Notes under the pieces: model-generated
Database searches by the model: none
Told to the model about the DNA's origin: nothing
The model's input: the letters and a program-made list of their open reading frames with translations, nothing else
Part shown: one piece after another, positions 46,744 to 56,240 of the stretch
Numbering within the stretch: position 1 is the first letter of the stretch
Layout of the letters: each line of letters opens with the position of its first letter
Made by a program: the position numbers and the translations under genes
Source of the DNA: JBCDBD01 sp039184335
GTDB lineage: Bacteria; Bacteroidota; Bacteroidia; Flavobacteriales; Flavobacteriaceae
Reading direction: 5' to 3'
Assembly: GCA_039184335.1 (NCBI GenBank)
Contig: JBCDBD010000014.1
Location: 1-64,000 of the forward strand
Length of the DNA stretch: 64,000 bases

Positions 46744-47196
46744 ATGTTCAAAGAGATGTCTGAAAAAATCGTTAAGATCGTTGCCATAGCACATACTACC
46801 CCCAATGATAGAATGCAACGTATATGTGATTTATTAAGAGATACGGTTGCTTACTACGACTGGGTTGGATTCTATTTTAAGAATGGAGACAAAGAAGAGT
46901 TGAAACTTGGACCATTTGCCGGTGAACCAACCGATCATACGATTATTCCTTTTGGAAAAGGGATATGCGGACAAGTGGCTGTGAGCAACGAAAATTTTGT
47001 GGTTCCTGATGTCACTGCCCAAGATAATTATATTGCTTGTAGTTTGACCGTCAGGTCAGAAATCGTAGTACCGCTCTTTAAAAATGGAATAAATATTGGT
47101 CAAATTGATATCGATTCCAATACCCCTGACCCTTTTACTGAAGAAGACGAACGGTTTTTGGAATTTGTAAATCAAAAAGTAGCCGAGATTCTTTAA
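46744..47196 (+). CDS. GAF domain protein, free-methionine-R-sulfoxide reductase-like
   Basis: 150 residues if started at the ATG at 46744 (ATG at 46756 also possible); a much longer in-frame extension upstream has no coding character. The GAF fold is clear: WVGFYFKNGDKEELKLGPFAGEP, IPFGKGICGQVAVSNENFVVPDV, IACSLTVRSEIVVPLFKNG, IGQIDIDS. Two of the three cysteines of E. coli fRMsr are present (in GICG and IACS), but the first, resolving cysteine is replaced in the GEPTDHTIIP stretch. It may still reduce methionine sulfoxide with another thiol, or act as a small sensor. Confidence 0.8.
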   Translation: MFKEMSEKIVKIVAIAHTTPNDRMQRICDLLRDTVAYYDWVGFYFKNGDKEELKLGPFAGEPTDHTIIPFGKGICGQVAVSNENFVVPDVTAQDNYIACSLTVRSEIVVPLFKNGINIGQIDIDSNTPDPFTEEDERFLEFVNQKVAEIL

Positions 47197-47223
47197 AACT
47201 TAAGTTCAATTGTTGATAACCCA

Positions 47224-47256
47224 TTGCACCTCATCCTTTTAAATTAGGTATTTTTG
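47224..47256 (+). promoter_or_regulatory. Candidate promoter of purH
   Basis: TTG at 47224-47226 and TATTTTTG at 47249-47256, 22 bases apart, fit the Bacteroidota -33/-7 pattern; the ATG follows 28 bases later. Confidence 0.5.
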
Positions 47257-47284
47257 AGGTCTAATTTTTGCAATCAAACGGTTT

Positions 47285-48817
47285 ATGAACACAACCATAA
47301 AGGCCACTTCGGCTTTAATATCGGTATTCCATAAAGATGGCTTGGAGCCCATTGTCAAAAAACTGGATGAGTTGGGCATCACCATTTATTCTACTGGGGG
47401 TACTGAAAAATTTATTCGCAATCTCAACGTCAACGTAATCTCTGTAGAAGAACTGACCAGTTACCCTTCGATATTGGGCGGACGTGTAAAGACACTACAC
47501 CCCAAAATTTTTGGAGGTATCTTGAACCGTCAAGACCACGAGGGTGATGTCGCCCAAATGGAGGAATTCGACATTCCACAGTTAGACATTGTCATTGTAG
47601 ACCTCTATCCTTTTGAAAAAACAGTTGCCAGTAATGCTTCAGAGCAAGACATTATTGAAAAAATAGATATTGGCGGCATTTCGTTGATCCGTGCAGCGGC
47701 CAAAAACCACAAAGATGTACTCTGCGTTTCTTCTATGGAAGATTATGCCGAATTTATGGAACTTATTACCGAAGGCGGGGGAGTGACCACCATGGCACAG
47801 CGAAAGTGGTTTGCCACAAAAGCCTTCAACATATCATCGCACTACGATGCAGCAATTTTCAATTATTTTAACCGCGATCACGAGCAAGCTGCCTTGAAAA
47901 TCAGTGCGCTACAAGGGCAGGTTCTACGCTATGGCGAAAACCCGCACCAGAAAGGTTTTTTCTTTGGCGATTTTGGGGCAATGTTCGACAAAGTGCACGG
48001 CAAAGAACTGTCTTACAATAATTTATTGGATGTAGACGCCGCAGTAAACCTCATGGAGGAGTTTAAGGACGATGAACCCACTTTTGCCATTCTAAAGCAC
48101 AATAATGCATGCGGACTTGCCACCAGACCTACGATCAAAGAGGCTTACATCGATGCATTGGCTGGTGACCCGGTTTCCGCATTTGGGGGTATATTGATAA
48201 GCAATGGTGAAATTGATGAAGCAACGGCCTACGAAATCCATAAGTTATTTTGCGAAGTGGTCATTGCACCTTCATTTTCTGATGCGGCCCTTAAAATTCT
48301 TAAAGGAAAAAAGAACCGGATTCTCTTGATACAAAAAGCGGTTGTCTTACCCAGAATGTTGGCAAGAACATGCCTTAACGGCACCTTGTTACAAGAAAAG
48401 GACTTTAAGACAGATACCATTGATGACTTAGTTTATACCACCAAAGAACAACCCTCAAAGACAGTATTGGAAGATTTGATCTTTGCCTCAAAACTGTGCA
48501 AGCATACAAAGAGCAACACCATTGTTTTGGCCAAAAACAAACAGTTATGCGCCAGCGGTACAGGGCAGACCTCAAGGGTAGATGCCTTAAACCAAGCCAT
48601 ACATAAGGCCAAATACTTTAATTTTGATTTGAACGGTGCGGTAATGGCAAGCGATGCCTTCTTTCCATTTCCTGATTGTGTTGAGATTGCCCATGCTGCA
48701 GGAATCAAATCGGTAATTCAACCCGGTGGATCAATAAAAGATCAACTGAGCATTGATTTTTGCAATGAACATAGGATGTCAATGGTGATGACGGGCACCC
48801 GACATTTTAAGCATTAA
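47285..48817 (+). CDS. purH: Bifunctional AICAR formyltransferase / IMP cyclohydrolase PurH
   Basis: 510 residues, normal length. The N-terminal cyclohydrolase part (SALISVFHKDGLEPIVKKLDELGITIYSTGGT, LGGRVKTLHPKI) precedes the transformylase part (LRYGENPHQKG, LSYNNLLDVDAA, LKHNNACGLA with the catalytic Lys-His, and IQPGGSIKDQLS). It performs the last two steps of IMP synthesis from AICAR with 10-formyl-tetrahydrofolate. Ends 54 bases before mreB. Confidence 0.98.
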   Translation: MNTTIKATSALISVFHKDGLEPIVKKLDELGITIYSTGGTEKFIRNLNVNVISVEELTSYPSILGGRVKTLHPKIFGGILNRQDHEGDVAQMEEFDIPQLDIVIVDLYPFEKTVASNASEQDIIEKIDIGGISLIRAAAKNHKDVLCVSSMEDYAEFMELITEGGGVTTMAQRKWFATKAFNISSHYDAAIFNYFNRDHEQAALKISALQGQVLRYGENPHQKGFFFGDFGAMFDKVHGKELSYNNLLDVDAAVNLMEEFKDDEPTFAILKHNNACGLATRPTIKEAYIDALAGDPVSAFGGILISNGEIDEATAYEIHKLFCEVVIAPSFSDAALKILKGKKNRILLIQKAVVLPRMLARTCLNGTLLQEKDFKTDTIDDLVYTTKEQPSKTVLEDLIFASKLCKHTKSNTIVLAKNKQLCASGTGQTSRVDALNQAIHKAKYFNFDLNGAVMASDAFFPFPDCVEIAHAAGIKSVIQPGGSIKDQLSIDFCNEHRMSMVMTGTRHFKH

Positions 48818-48871
48818 TTTTACTACTTTTACCCTTAATTTTTACCTTTAAGCTTAAATAGATTCTTTTTT

Positions 48872-49900
48872 ATGGGATTCTTCGACTTTATGACCGAGGA
48901 AATTGCAATAGACCTCGGAACTGCAAACACTCTTATTATCCATCTAGACAAAGTTGTGGTAGATAGTCCGTCCATAGTGGCCCGTGATAGAGTATCGGGC
49001 AAAATCATTGCTGTAGGAAGGGAGGCAAGCATGATGCAGGGAAAAACCCATGAAAACATCAAGACCATTCGACCATTGAAAGATGGGGTCATCGCCGATT
49101 TTGATGCCTCTGAAAAGATGATCAATATGTTCATCAAGAACATTCCTGCACTGAAAAAAAAGTGGTTTCCACCTGCATTGCGAATGGTGATCTGCATCCC
49201 TTCTGGGATTACCGAAGTTGAAATGCGTGCTGTTAGGGAATCGGCAGAACGTGTGAATGGCAAGGAAGTCTATTTGATACATGAACCCATGGCCGCAGCT
49301 ATCGGTATAGGCCTTGATATTATGCAGCCCAAAGGCAATATGATTGTTGACATAGGTGGGGGTACCACAGAAATAGCCGTGATTGCCTTGGGAGGAATCG
49401 TATGTGACAAGTCGGTAAAAATTGCCGGTGATGTGTTTACCAATGATATCATCTATTACATGAGAACACAGCATAACCTTTATGTTGGTGAAAGTACCGC
49501 TGAAGCCATTAAGATTGAAATTGGTTCTGCTACCGAAGATTTAAAGTCCCCCCCAGATGACAAATCGATCCAGGGACGGGATCTGTTGACCGGAAAACCA
49601 AAACAAGTTCAAATCTCGTATCGGGAAATTGCAAAGGCTTTGGACAAAAGTATTCTGAGAGTTGAAGATGCCGTGATGGAAACACTTTCACAGACCCCAC
49701 CAGAACTTGCAGCTGACATCTACAACACAGGCATCTATTTGGCCGGTGGTGGATCAATGTTGCGGGGGTTGGATAGAAGGTTGTCCCAAAAAACGGATCT
49801 GCCCGTGTATATAGCTGAAGATCCTTTAAGGGCCGTAGTTCGGGGCACCGGAATCTCTTTGAAAAATCTCGAACGCTACAAGAACATATTGATCAAATAG
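48872..49900 (+). CDS. mreB: Rod shape-determining protein MreB
   Basis: 342 residues. Actin-fold motifs: EIAIDLGTANTLI (phosphate 1), NMIVDIGGGTTEIAVIALGG (phosphate 2) and GIYLAGGGSMLRGLDRRL (adenosine). An amphipathic N-terminus MGFFDFMTEE should bind the membrane. Directs cell-wall elongation with the next four genes. Confidence 0.98.
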   Translation: MGFFDFMTEEIAIDLGTANTLIIHLDKVVVDSPSIVARDRVSGKIIAVGREASMMQGKTHENIKTIRPLKDGVIADFDASEKMINMFIKNIPALKKKWFPPALRMVICIPSGITEVEMRAVRESAERVNGKEVYLIHEPMAAAIGIGLDIMQPKGNMIVDIGGGTTEIAVIALGGIVCDKSVKIAGDVFTNDIIYYMRTQHNLYVGESTAEAIKIEIGSATEDLKSPPDDKSIQGRDLLTGKPKQVQISYREIAKALDKSILRVEDAVMETLSQTPPELAADIYNTGIYLAGGGSMLRGLDRRLSQKTDLPVYIAEDPLRAVVRGTGISLKNLERYKNILIK

Positions 49901-49971
49901 TTAGTTGTGCCCTTGGGTTCATTGGGACACGCGTTTTTGTTTTCATTATGATTAGCTAAACCTATCAGCGA

Positions 49972-50790
49972 ATGCAGCAGATCGTCAATTTCATACTTCG
50001 ATACCGAAATGCATTCCTCTACATTTTTTTAGCTTCGATTGCCACAATGCTCACTATACGATCCCATTCATACCACCAGTCCAAATTTTTTAATTCCTCA
50101 AAATGGCTTACCGGCAACATCTATAGCATTTCCAACAACATCACTTCATATTTCAGTTTAAAACAAGAAAATCAGGTGTTGGCCGAAGAGAACAATCGCT
50201 TAAGGCAGCAACTCTTTAATCTTAAAAAGGGAGGGGCATTGGACCTAGATACCACTGAAGTCAATTTTTCGTTCATTAAGGGCAGGGCCATCAAGAACAG
50301 TTATGCTTCCCCCAGAAATTACATTACCATTGACCGGGGTCTAAAACATGGTGTACAACAAGATATGGGGGTAATCACACCAAAGGGAATTTTGGGCATT
50401 GTGGAGAACACCTCCAAAAAATTTTCAACCGTTCAAAGTATATTGAATACCCGATCGAATATCAATGCCAAGATCAAAAACACCAATTACTTTGGATCTT
50501 TAATCTGGAATGCCCAAAGATATGATATCGTACAATTGGTCGATATTCCACGATTGGTTCCATTAGTGGTGGGAGATACCATCGTGACCGGTGGTATGTC
50601 AAGTATCTTCCCAGAGAACATCCCTATAGGAATCATCAGAAAATACGAGCTCAACAGTTCGCAGAGCTTTTATGATATCGATGTCACCCTATTCAACAAT
50701 ATGGCCAATATTCAGAATATTTATATTATTGAAAACAAGGATCGAAAAGAAATCTTAACGCTCGAAACCCAGACCAACAATGCGCAATAA
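49972..50790 (+). CDS. mreC: Rod shape-determining protein MreC
   Basis: 272 residues. A single N-terminal membrane helix (AFLYIFLASIATMLTI) is followed by a coiled coil (YFSLKQENQVLAEENNRLRQQLFNL) and beta-barrel domains (NYITIDRGLKHGVQQDMGVITPKGILGIV). Periplasmic scaffold that activates PBP2-RodA. Overlaps mreD by 11 bases. Confidence 0.95.
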   Translation: MQQIVNFILRYRNAFLYIFLASIATMLTIRSHSYHQSKFFNSSKWLTGNIYSISNNITSYFSLKQENQVLAEENNRLRQQLFNLKKGGALDLDTTEVNFSFIKGRAIKNSYASPRNYITIDRGLKHGVQQDMGVITPKGILGIVENTSKKFSTVQSILNTRSNINAKIKNTNYFGSLIWNAQRYDIVQLVDIPRLVPLVVGDTIVTGGMSSIFPENIPIGIIRKYELNSSQSFYDIDVTLFNNMANIQNIYIIENKDRKEILTLETQTNNAQ

Positions 50791-51289
50791 TATTTTCTTT
50801 GCAAATACCATTAGGTTTTTATTGCTGTTTTTGGCACAGATCTTTATTTTCAACCATATGAACTTTTTGGGTACCATCAATCCAATGGTGTACATCATTT
50901 ATTTATATTGGTATCCGATCAGAGAGAATAGGGCTCTTTTTCTGCTGACTTGTTTCTCATTGGGGCTCAGTATTGATCTTTTCTCTGACACTTTGGCCCT
51001 TCATGCAATGGCGACCCTGACCATAGCCTATGCCCGCCCAGTAATCATGCGTTTCTGTTTCGGGGTGAACTACGAATTTCAAACATTCAGTTTTAAAAAC
51101 ACCACCCGCATACAGCGAGTAACCTTCATGGCCCTATTGGTATTGGCCCATCATCTGGTTTTCTTTTCATTAGAGATTTTAAGTTTATCACATATCCTGT
51201 TACTTTTGAAAAAGTTATTCTTGACCAGTATGTTAACGTTATTGCTTTGTGTACTTTTCAGTTCTCTTTTTACTTTGGAAACCGAATAA
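50780..51289 (+). CDS. mreD: Rod shape-determining protein MreD
   Basis: 169 residues with about five membrane helices (IRFLLLFLAQIFIF, INPMVYIIYLYWYP, LFLLTCFSLGLSIDLFSDTL and two more). Family and position in mreB-mreC-mreD-PBP2-rodA identify it. Inner-membrane partner of MreC. Confidence 0.93.
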   Translation: MRNNIFFANTIRFLLLFLAQIFIFNHMNFLGTINPMVYIIYLYWYPIRENRALFLLTCFSLGLSIDLFSDTLALHAMATLTIAYARPVIMRFCFGVNYEFQTFSFKNTTRIQRVTFMALLVLAHHLVFFSLEILSLSHILLLLKKLFLTSMLTLLLCVLFSSLFTLETE

Positions 51290-51348
51290 AAAACCATTCA
51301 AAACGTTTCAATTAAAGTGGATTAACTTGCACCTAGATTCCTGAATTC

Positions 51349-53217
51349 ATGAAAAAACTGCTTTTATCTTCGATTATAGTCATCATAGGCATCACATTTA
51401 TCGGAAGGTTATCTTATTTGCAGCTTTTAAGCTTCTCACCAGACCAAATACTTGAAGACCCTGCCATCAAAACCATCTATGACTATCCTGAACGGGGGTA
51501 CATCTATGACCGCCACGGGAAATTGTTGGTGGGCAACCAACCTGCTTACGATGTAATGGTCATACCAAGAGAGACCAAATCGTTGGATACCCTTGAATTC
51601 TGTACCCTGTTGGGAATCGATAAAAATACCTTTGTAGAACGAATGGAAAAGGCCAAAAGATATTCCCCTAGGCTTCCATCCGTTTTAGTGCCCCAACTAT
51701 CTAAAGAAGATTACGCAAGACTGCAGGAAAAAATGAGGCGCTATATCGGCTTTTACATTCAAAAAAGATCTCTTCGTGATTATATGACCCCAAGTGCTGC
51801 CAATGTACTGGGCTACATCAGTGAAGTAAATGAGACCGACTTAAAAACAAATCCGTATTATGTCGCTGGTGAGCTTAAAGGTAGAACGGGGGTCGAAAAA
51901 CAATATGAAGAACTCTTACGGGGCAGAAAAGGGGTAAAATACATTCAAAAAAATCGATTTAACAGGGATATCGGTCCTTATAAGGGTGGAAAACTGGATA
52001 CTTTACCTGAACTTGGAAAAGAAATCCATATTACGATTGACAAAGCACTACAAGAATATGGTGAAACCCTGATGCATGGCAAAAGAGGGGGTATTGTCGC
52101 CATTGAACCCAGTTCAGGAGAAATTTTGGCCATGATATCTGGCCCTACTTATGATCCTGCCCTGCTCGTTGGAAGACAACGATCTAGAAATTATAACAAG
52201 CTTCATTATGATACCATTTCAAAACCTACTTGGGATCGCTCCATTTTGGCAGAACCTTCACCAGGATCGCCTTTCAAGACATTGAATGCCTTGGTTGCTC
52301 TTCAGGAAGGCGTTATTGAACCCAATACCAAGTTTAAATGCTACAATGGTTTCTATGTTGGCAACACCAAACGCGGTTGCCACTGTGGTGGTGGAACACG
52401 GGATATGAATTCGGGTATTCTTCGCTCTTGCAATGCCTATTTTGCAGGGACCTTTAGAAAGATATATGCCAAGTATGCCACAACCGATGAGGGGATGGAT
52501 GTGTGGGAAAAACACATGAAAAGTTTTGGTCTCGGCAACTACTTAGGTACAGATGTACCTACCGGAAGACCAGGGAGAATACCAAGTAAAGCTTTTTATG
52601 ACAAATGGTATGGTGACAATGCTTGGGCGTCTTCTACCATCATTTCAAATTCAATCGGCCAAGGTGAAGTTGCTGCCACCCCATTGCAATTGGCCAATAT
52701 GACCGCTGCCATAGCCAATAAAGGATATTTTTTTACCCCACATATCATCAAGAAAATAGGCGGCATCAGCACCATAGATACAAAATATACCGAACCCCGG
52801 CACACGACCATCGACAAAGAACACTTCGACCCTGTAATCGAGGGTATGGCAAATGTCTATAAGTATGGTACTGCGAGATGGGTTCAAATTCCAGACATTG
52901 AAATTGCCGGCAAAACCGGAACCGTTGAGAATTTTACTAGAATAGACGGTGAGCGGGTCCAGCTGACCGACCACTCTGTTTTTGTGGCCTTTGCACCCAT
53001 CAAAAAGCCTGAAATCGTCATAGCCGTTTACATCGAAAACGGATATTATGGTGCCCGATATGCGGGTCATATCGCTTCACTCATGATTGAAAAGTACATC
53101 AAGGGTGAAATTACCCGTAAAGATTTAGAAAAACGTATGTTGGAAAAAACCCTGGAACATGAATATGCAAAACCGTACAGTGGGGAACCTTTCAAGATAA
53201 ATGAGTATGTATGGTAA
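51349..53217 (+). CDS. mrdA: Penicillin-binding protein 2 (elongasome transpeptidase)
   Basis: 622 residues. An N-terminal anchor (LLSSIIVIIGITFIGRL) is followed by the pedestal domain (YDYPERGYIYDRHGKLLVGNQPAYDVMVIP) and the transpeptidase domain with SxxK in PGSPFKTL (catalytic Ser), SCN in RSCNAYF and KTG in AGKTGTVEN. Crosslinks peptidoglycan during elongation with RodA, whose start overlaps its end by 17 bases. Confidence 0.96.
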   Translation: MKKLLLSSIIVIIGITFIGRLSYLQLLSFSPDQILEDPAIKTIYDYPERGYIYDRHGKLLVGNQPAYDVMVIPRETKSLDTLEFCTLLGIDKNTFVERMEKAKRYSPRLPSVLVPQLSKEDYARLQEKMRRYIGFYIQKRSLRDYMTPSAANVLGYISEVNETDLKTNPYYVAGELKGRTGVEKQYEELLRGRKGVKYIQKNRFNRDIGPYKGGKLDTLPELGKEIHITIDKALQEYGETLMHGKRGGIVAIEPSSGEILAMISGPTYDPALLVGRQRSRNYNKLHYDTISKPTWDRSILAEPSPGSPFKTLNALVALQEGVIEPNTKFKCYNGFYVGNTKRGCHCGGGTRDMNSGILRSCNAYFAGTFRKIYAKYATTDEGMDVWEKHMKSFGLGNYLGTDVPTGRPGRIPSKAFYDKWYGDNAWASSTIISNSIGQGEVAATPLQLANMTAAIANKGYFFTPHIIKKIGGISTIDTKYTEPRHTTIDKEHFDPVIEGMANVYKYGTARWVQIPDIEIAGKTGTVENFTRIDGERVQLTDHSVFVAFAPIKKPEIVIAVYIENGYYGARYAGHIASLMIEKYIKGEITRKDLEKRMLEKTLEHEYAKPYSGEPFKINEYVW

Positions 53218-54490
53218 AAGTGTACTGAGAAGAATTGATTGGCTTACCGTTTTTTTTTACGCGCTACTGATTTTCGTAGGCTGGGTGAACATCTATTCCA
53301 CAACACTTACTGAAGAGAGCACGACCATTTTTGATCTTACCACACGCTATGGCAAACAGCTCTTTTTTGTTGGTATCAGCATGGGGGTCATCATTGTTGT
53401 ACTCTTTATTGAAACAACTTTTTTTGAACGATTTGCCAGTATCTTTTACTTGATTTCATTGGTGCTGTTGGCCGGTTTGTTTCTTTTCGGAAAGACCATT
53501 GCCGGTGCCACCTCATGGTACGACCTTGGTTTTTTCAACTTTCAGCCTTCAGAATTGGCCAAGACCACTACTGCATTGGCACTTGCCAAGTACCTCAGCG
53601 ACATTCAAACTGACATCAAGAACAGAAAGCACCTGTTCTATGCGATAGTAATCATCTCCATCCCTGTTGTACTGATTTTACCACAACCTGACCCTGGTAG
53701 TGCCCTGGTTTATTTTTCACTTTTTTTTGTATTGTTCAGGGAAGGGCTACCGTTCTATTATTTGGGTATTCCCGTGATTTTATTGCTTCTCTTCGCAACC
53801 ACTTTGATGTTCGGAACGGTTTGGGTTGCCATCAGCCTCGTCATTTTGGCCATTCTGTTTTTTGCCTTGAAAAAACCTAATTTTAAGATTCCCATTGTCC
53901 CTGTCATCTTTTTCATCGTACTGGCCATGTTATTTTCACTGTCTGTAAACTTTGTTTTCAACAATGTCTTTGAACAACGGCATCGTGATAGATTTGCCCT
54001 GTGGTTGTCACTGGAAAAAGATGAGACCAAACTCGAACAGATTCGAAAAACAATCGGTTACAATACCTATCAATCTGAAAAGGCGATAGAATCAGGTGGT
54101 TTCTCTGGTAAGGGGTTTTTGGAGGGTACCCGAACCAAAGGGGATTTTGTACCTGAACAGGATACTGATTATATATTTACTTCGGTAGGTGAGGAATGGG
54201 GGTTTGTGGGCACTACTTCAGTAATTTTACTGTTCACAGTTTTCTTTCTTAGGTTGGTTGTGTTAGCAGAAAGACAAAAAAACTCCTTTAGCAGAATGTA
54301 TGGCTATGGGGTAATATCCATATTATTGGTACATTATTTTGTGAACATTGGTATGGTGATAGGGCTATTGCCCACAATTGGAATACCACTTCCTTTTATT
54401 AGCTATGGTGGTTCTGGGCTACTATTTTTCACCTTATTGCTTTTTATTTTTTTAAAGTTAGACTCCAACCGATTGAAAGAAGGTATTTAA
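53201..54490 (+). CDS. rodA: Peptidoglycan glycosyltransferase RodA
   Basis: 429 residues with about ten membrane helices of the SEDS family. Conserved pieces are WYDLGFFNFQPSELAKTTTALALAKYL, PDPGSALVYFSLF and the C-terminal GLLPTIGIPLPFISYGGSGLL. A soluble segment of about 70 residues (FEQRHRDRFALWLSLEKDE) contains the catalytic loop. Polymerises glycan strands with PBP2. Its last 4 bases overlap the convergent nuclease gene. Confidence 0.96.
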   Translation: MSMYGKSVLRRIDWLTVFFYALLIFVGWVNIYSTTLTEESTTIFDLTTRYGKQLFFVGISMGVIIVVLFIETTFFERFASIFYLISLVLLAGLFLFGKTIAGATSWYDLGFFNFQPSELAKTTTALALAKYLSDIQTDIKNRKHLFYAIVIISIPVVLILPQPDPGSALVYFSLFFVLFREGLPFYYLGIPVILLLLFATTLMFGTVWVAISLVILAILFFALKKPNFKIPIVPVIFFIVLAMLFSLSVNFVFNNVFEQRHRDRFALWLSLEKDETKLEQIRKTIGYNTYQSEKAIESGGFSGKGFLEGTRTKGDFVPEQDTDYIFTSVGEEWGFVGTTSVILLFTVFFLRLVVLAERQKNSFSRMYGYGVISILLVHYFVNIGMVIGLLPTIGIPLPFISYGGSGLLFFTLLLFIFLKLDSNRLKEGI

Positions 54491-55278
54491 AACTTCCAAT
54501 TGTAACGATACACCTTACTTTCGTTGGCACGTTGCCATACTATAGCTTGATTTTTGAAAAAGTCAATCTGGGTCAATTGTTCAAGGCTATCTATCGTGAC
54601 CAAAAAATTGGATAATGAAGCCTTTGTCTCTTCGTGGGGAATCAAGAAAGCCAGTGCCTTACCATCATGTTTTCGATAGATTACCTTGTAAAAATAATTG
54701 GGAACATCCACGCCTTCTTCACCTATCTGTATCAGCCCTTCTTGAAGCACCCCGCCAGTAATGACATAAAGATCGCCGTGTGTTTTGCACCATTGACGTA
54801 CTTTGCGTTCCAATCGATTCCAGATACCCGCATTGAAATCGTTTCGTTGTGGTGTAATATTACTCGTATAAAAAGTTTCATTATAGGCCGCTATTGAAAA
54901 GCGACGGTCACCTGCCGGACATAGATGGCCTCTATCAAATCCGGATCTTTTATAATTTCTCCAGTCAGCCGATTTGCTGGCAACCTTTGGGTCTACAACA
55001 AAATAGGGCCTTTTTCGGTCATCAAGGGTCAAATGCTCTTTTTTCAATTCATAGGCCACCCATTCTGCTTGTTCAAACGGTTCACGATAAGACAATGTAA
55101 AATACTTGTGTTCAACAATGGCACCAGTTGTAGCACTTGGCAAAAAATCTTTCTTGGTTTTTGTTGTAGAAAAACCTTCATCCTTAAAATATGGATTGGG
55201 GGTATAAAAATTTTCAAACACCCAAAACCCCACGACCACTAAAACCAATAAAATGGTATAAATGGTTCTGTTCTTCAC
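54487..55278 (-). CDS. DNA/RNA non-specific endonuclease, start codon altered by IS insertion
   Basis: 263 residues if started at the GTG at 55278. A signal anchor (IYTILLVLVVVGFWVFENFY) precedes the nuclease domain: FDRGHLCPAGDRRF with the catalytic His, then YNETFYTSNITPQRNDFNAGIWNRLERKVRQW with the metal-binding Asn and Glu. The family degrades DNA and RNA outside the cytoplasm. The IS982-like element lies directly upstream. Joining the two flanks minus the element and one duplicate copy gives ATG AAG AAC AGA ACC, so the native start was ATG. The present GTG is made from the last two bases of the element plus the first base of the target duplication. The native upstream region is 956 bases away, so expression is probably altered. 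Confidence 0.85.
   Translation of the reverse strand: MKNRTIYTILLVLVVVGFWVFENFYTPNPYFKDEGFSTTKTKKDFLPSATTGAIVEHKYFTLSYREPFEQAEWVAYELKKEHLTLDDRKRPYFVVDPKVASKSADWRNYKRSGFDRGHLCPAGDRRFSIAAYNETFYTSNITPQRNDFNAGIWNRLERKVRQWCKTHGDLYVITGGVLQEGLIQIGEEGVDVPNYFYKVIYRKHDGKALAFLIPHEETKASLSNFLVTIDSLEQLTQIDFFKNQAIVWQRANESKVYRYNWKF
55269..55276 (+). repeat. IS target-site duplication, left copy
   Basis: TGTTCTTC directly before the left inverted repeat; identical to 56233-56240. Confidence 0.9.
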
Positions 55279-56232
55279 CCGTAGTGCATTTTGATTAAAA
55301 GAGTAAAAGTTGTGCAAACTGATCAGAGTCAGTAAATTGTAATAACGACAAAACAATTATGATGCACAACTTTGAAGAAATTTACGAAAGAATACTGGAA
55401 ATATTGAAAGATATCTCATCTGAACAATTGCAGCCTTATCAAAGGCGAAGGCCAAAGATGAGCGATTTGGAACTTGTTGCGCTCTCACTGTCGAGTGAAT
55501 ATCTTGGTGTTGACAGTGAGCATGACCTGTTCAGGAAACTACCTGCCGGATATGTGGAAAAGATAGAGCGTTCGGTCTTCAATAGGCGTAGGAGAAGGCT
55601 TTTTGGGCACATCGAGTCCATAGGGCGACGACTTGCCGAGCTCATGAACCGTTCTGAAAGTGTTTTCATCGTGGACAGTATGCCCTTGGAGGTGTGCAAG
55701 TTGTCCAGGAGTGGGCGTTCCACTATTTGCAGGGAGGATGCATTTTCTTCTCCCAACAAGGGATATTGTGCCTCTCAGGACAACATGCGGTCTGTTCAAA
55801 GGCGGGTGTTTTCCACAGCCTTGACATCAGCCCTGCCTCGGTTCACGATGTCAACTATCTGAAGGACATCAGGTCCCAAATGATGGATTGTACCTTGATC
55901 GGTGACAGGGGCTATCTCTCCGCAGAGTGGCAAATCGACCTGTTCAATTCGTGCAACATCAGACTGGACACCCCTATGCGGCGCAACCAAATTGATTATA
56001 GGGAACAACCATACGTCCTGAAAAAATCAAGAAAAAGGATAGAGACACTGTTCTCACAACTGTGCAACCAGTTTATGATACGAAGGAACTATGCCAAAAT
56101 ATTCAATGGGTTCAAAACCAGAATCCTTACCAAAGTGACAGCTTTGACAATCGTGCAATACATAAACCGATTTGTCTTTCAAAGAAACATCAACAACACC
56201 AAAATCAGTATTGTTTAAAATGCACCACGGGT
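55277..56232 (+). mobile_element. IS982-family insertion sequence, 956 bp, with inactivated transposase
   Basis: Terminal inverted repeats ACCCGTAGTGCATTTT (55277-55292) and AAAATGCACCACGGGT (56217-56232) match at 15 of 16 positions, and exact 8-base direct repeats TGTTCTTC flank the element. The single transposase gene inside has the IS982 pattern. Size is slightly short of the usual 1 kb, consistent with the internal deletion. It sits in the start region of a nuclease gene. Confidence 0.92.
55359..56218 (+). pseudogene. IS982-family transposase, frameshifted by an internal deletion
   Basis: The N-terminal half (helical DNA-binding region MSDLELVALSLSSEYLGVDS, then FIVDSMPLEVCK with the first catalytic Asp) is in one frame as far as GYCASQ at about 55778; the C-terminal half (HAVCSKAGVFHSLD from 55784, LIGDRGYLS with the second Asp, RIETLFSQLCNQF with the Glu) is in another. 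Family members have about nine residues (of the Y-Y-G-Y-K-L sort) between these segments, but only 5 bases remain, so a loss of about 22 bases explains the frame change. All DDE residues survive on the two pieces, so decay is recent. Translation as is ends at 55862. Confidence 0.88.
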
Positions 56233-56240
56233 TGTTCTTC
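56233..56240 (+). repeat. IS target-site duplication, right copy
   Basis: TGTTCTTC directly after the right inverted repeat. Read on the minus strand it follows the displaced native ATG of the nuclease gene. Confidence 0.9.

Noticed and set aside
55694..56218. Second transposase-like open frame as an independent gene
   Set aside because: It is the C-terminal half of the same IS982 transposase after a deletion, not a separate orfB; IS982 elements have one gene.
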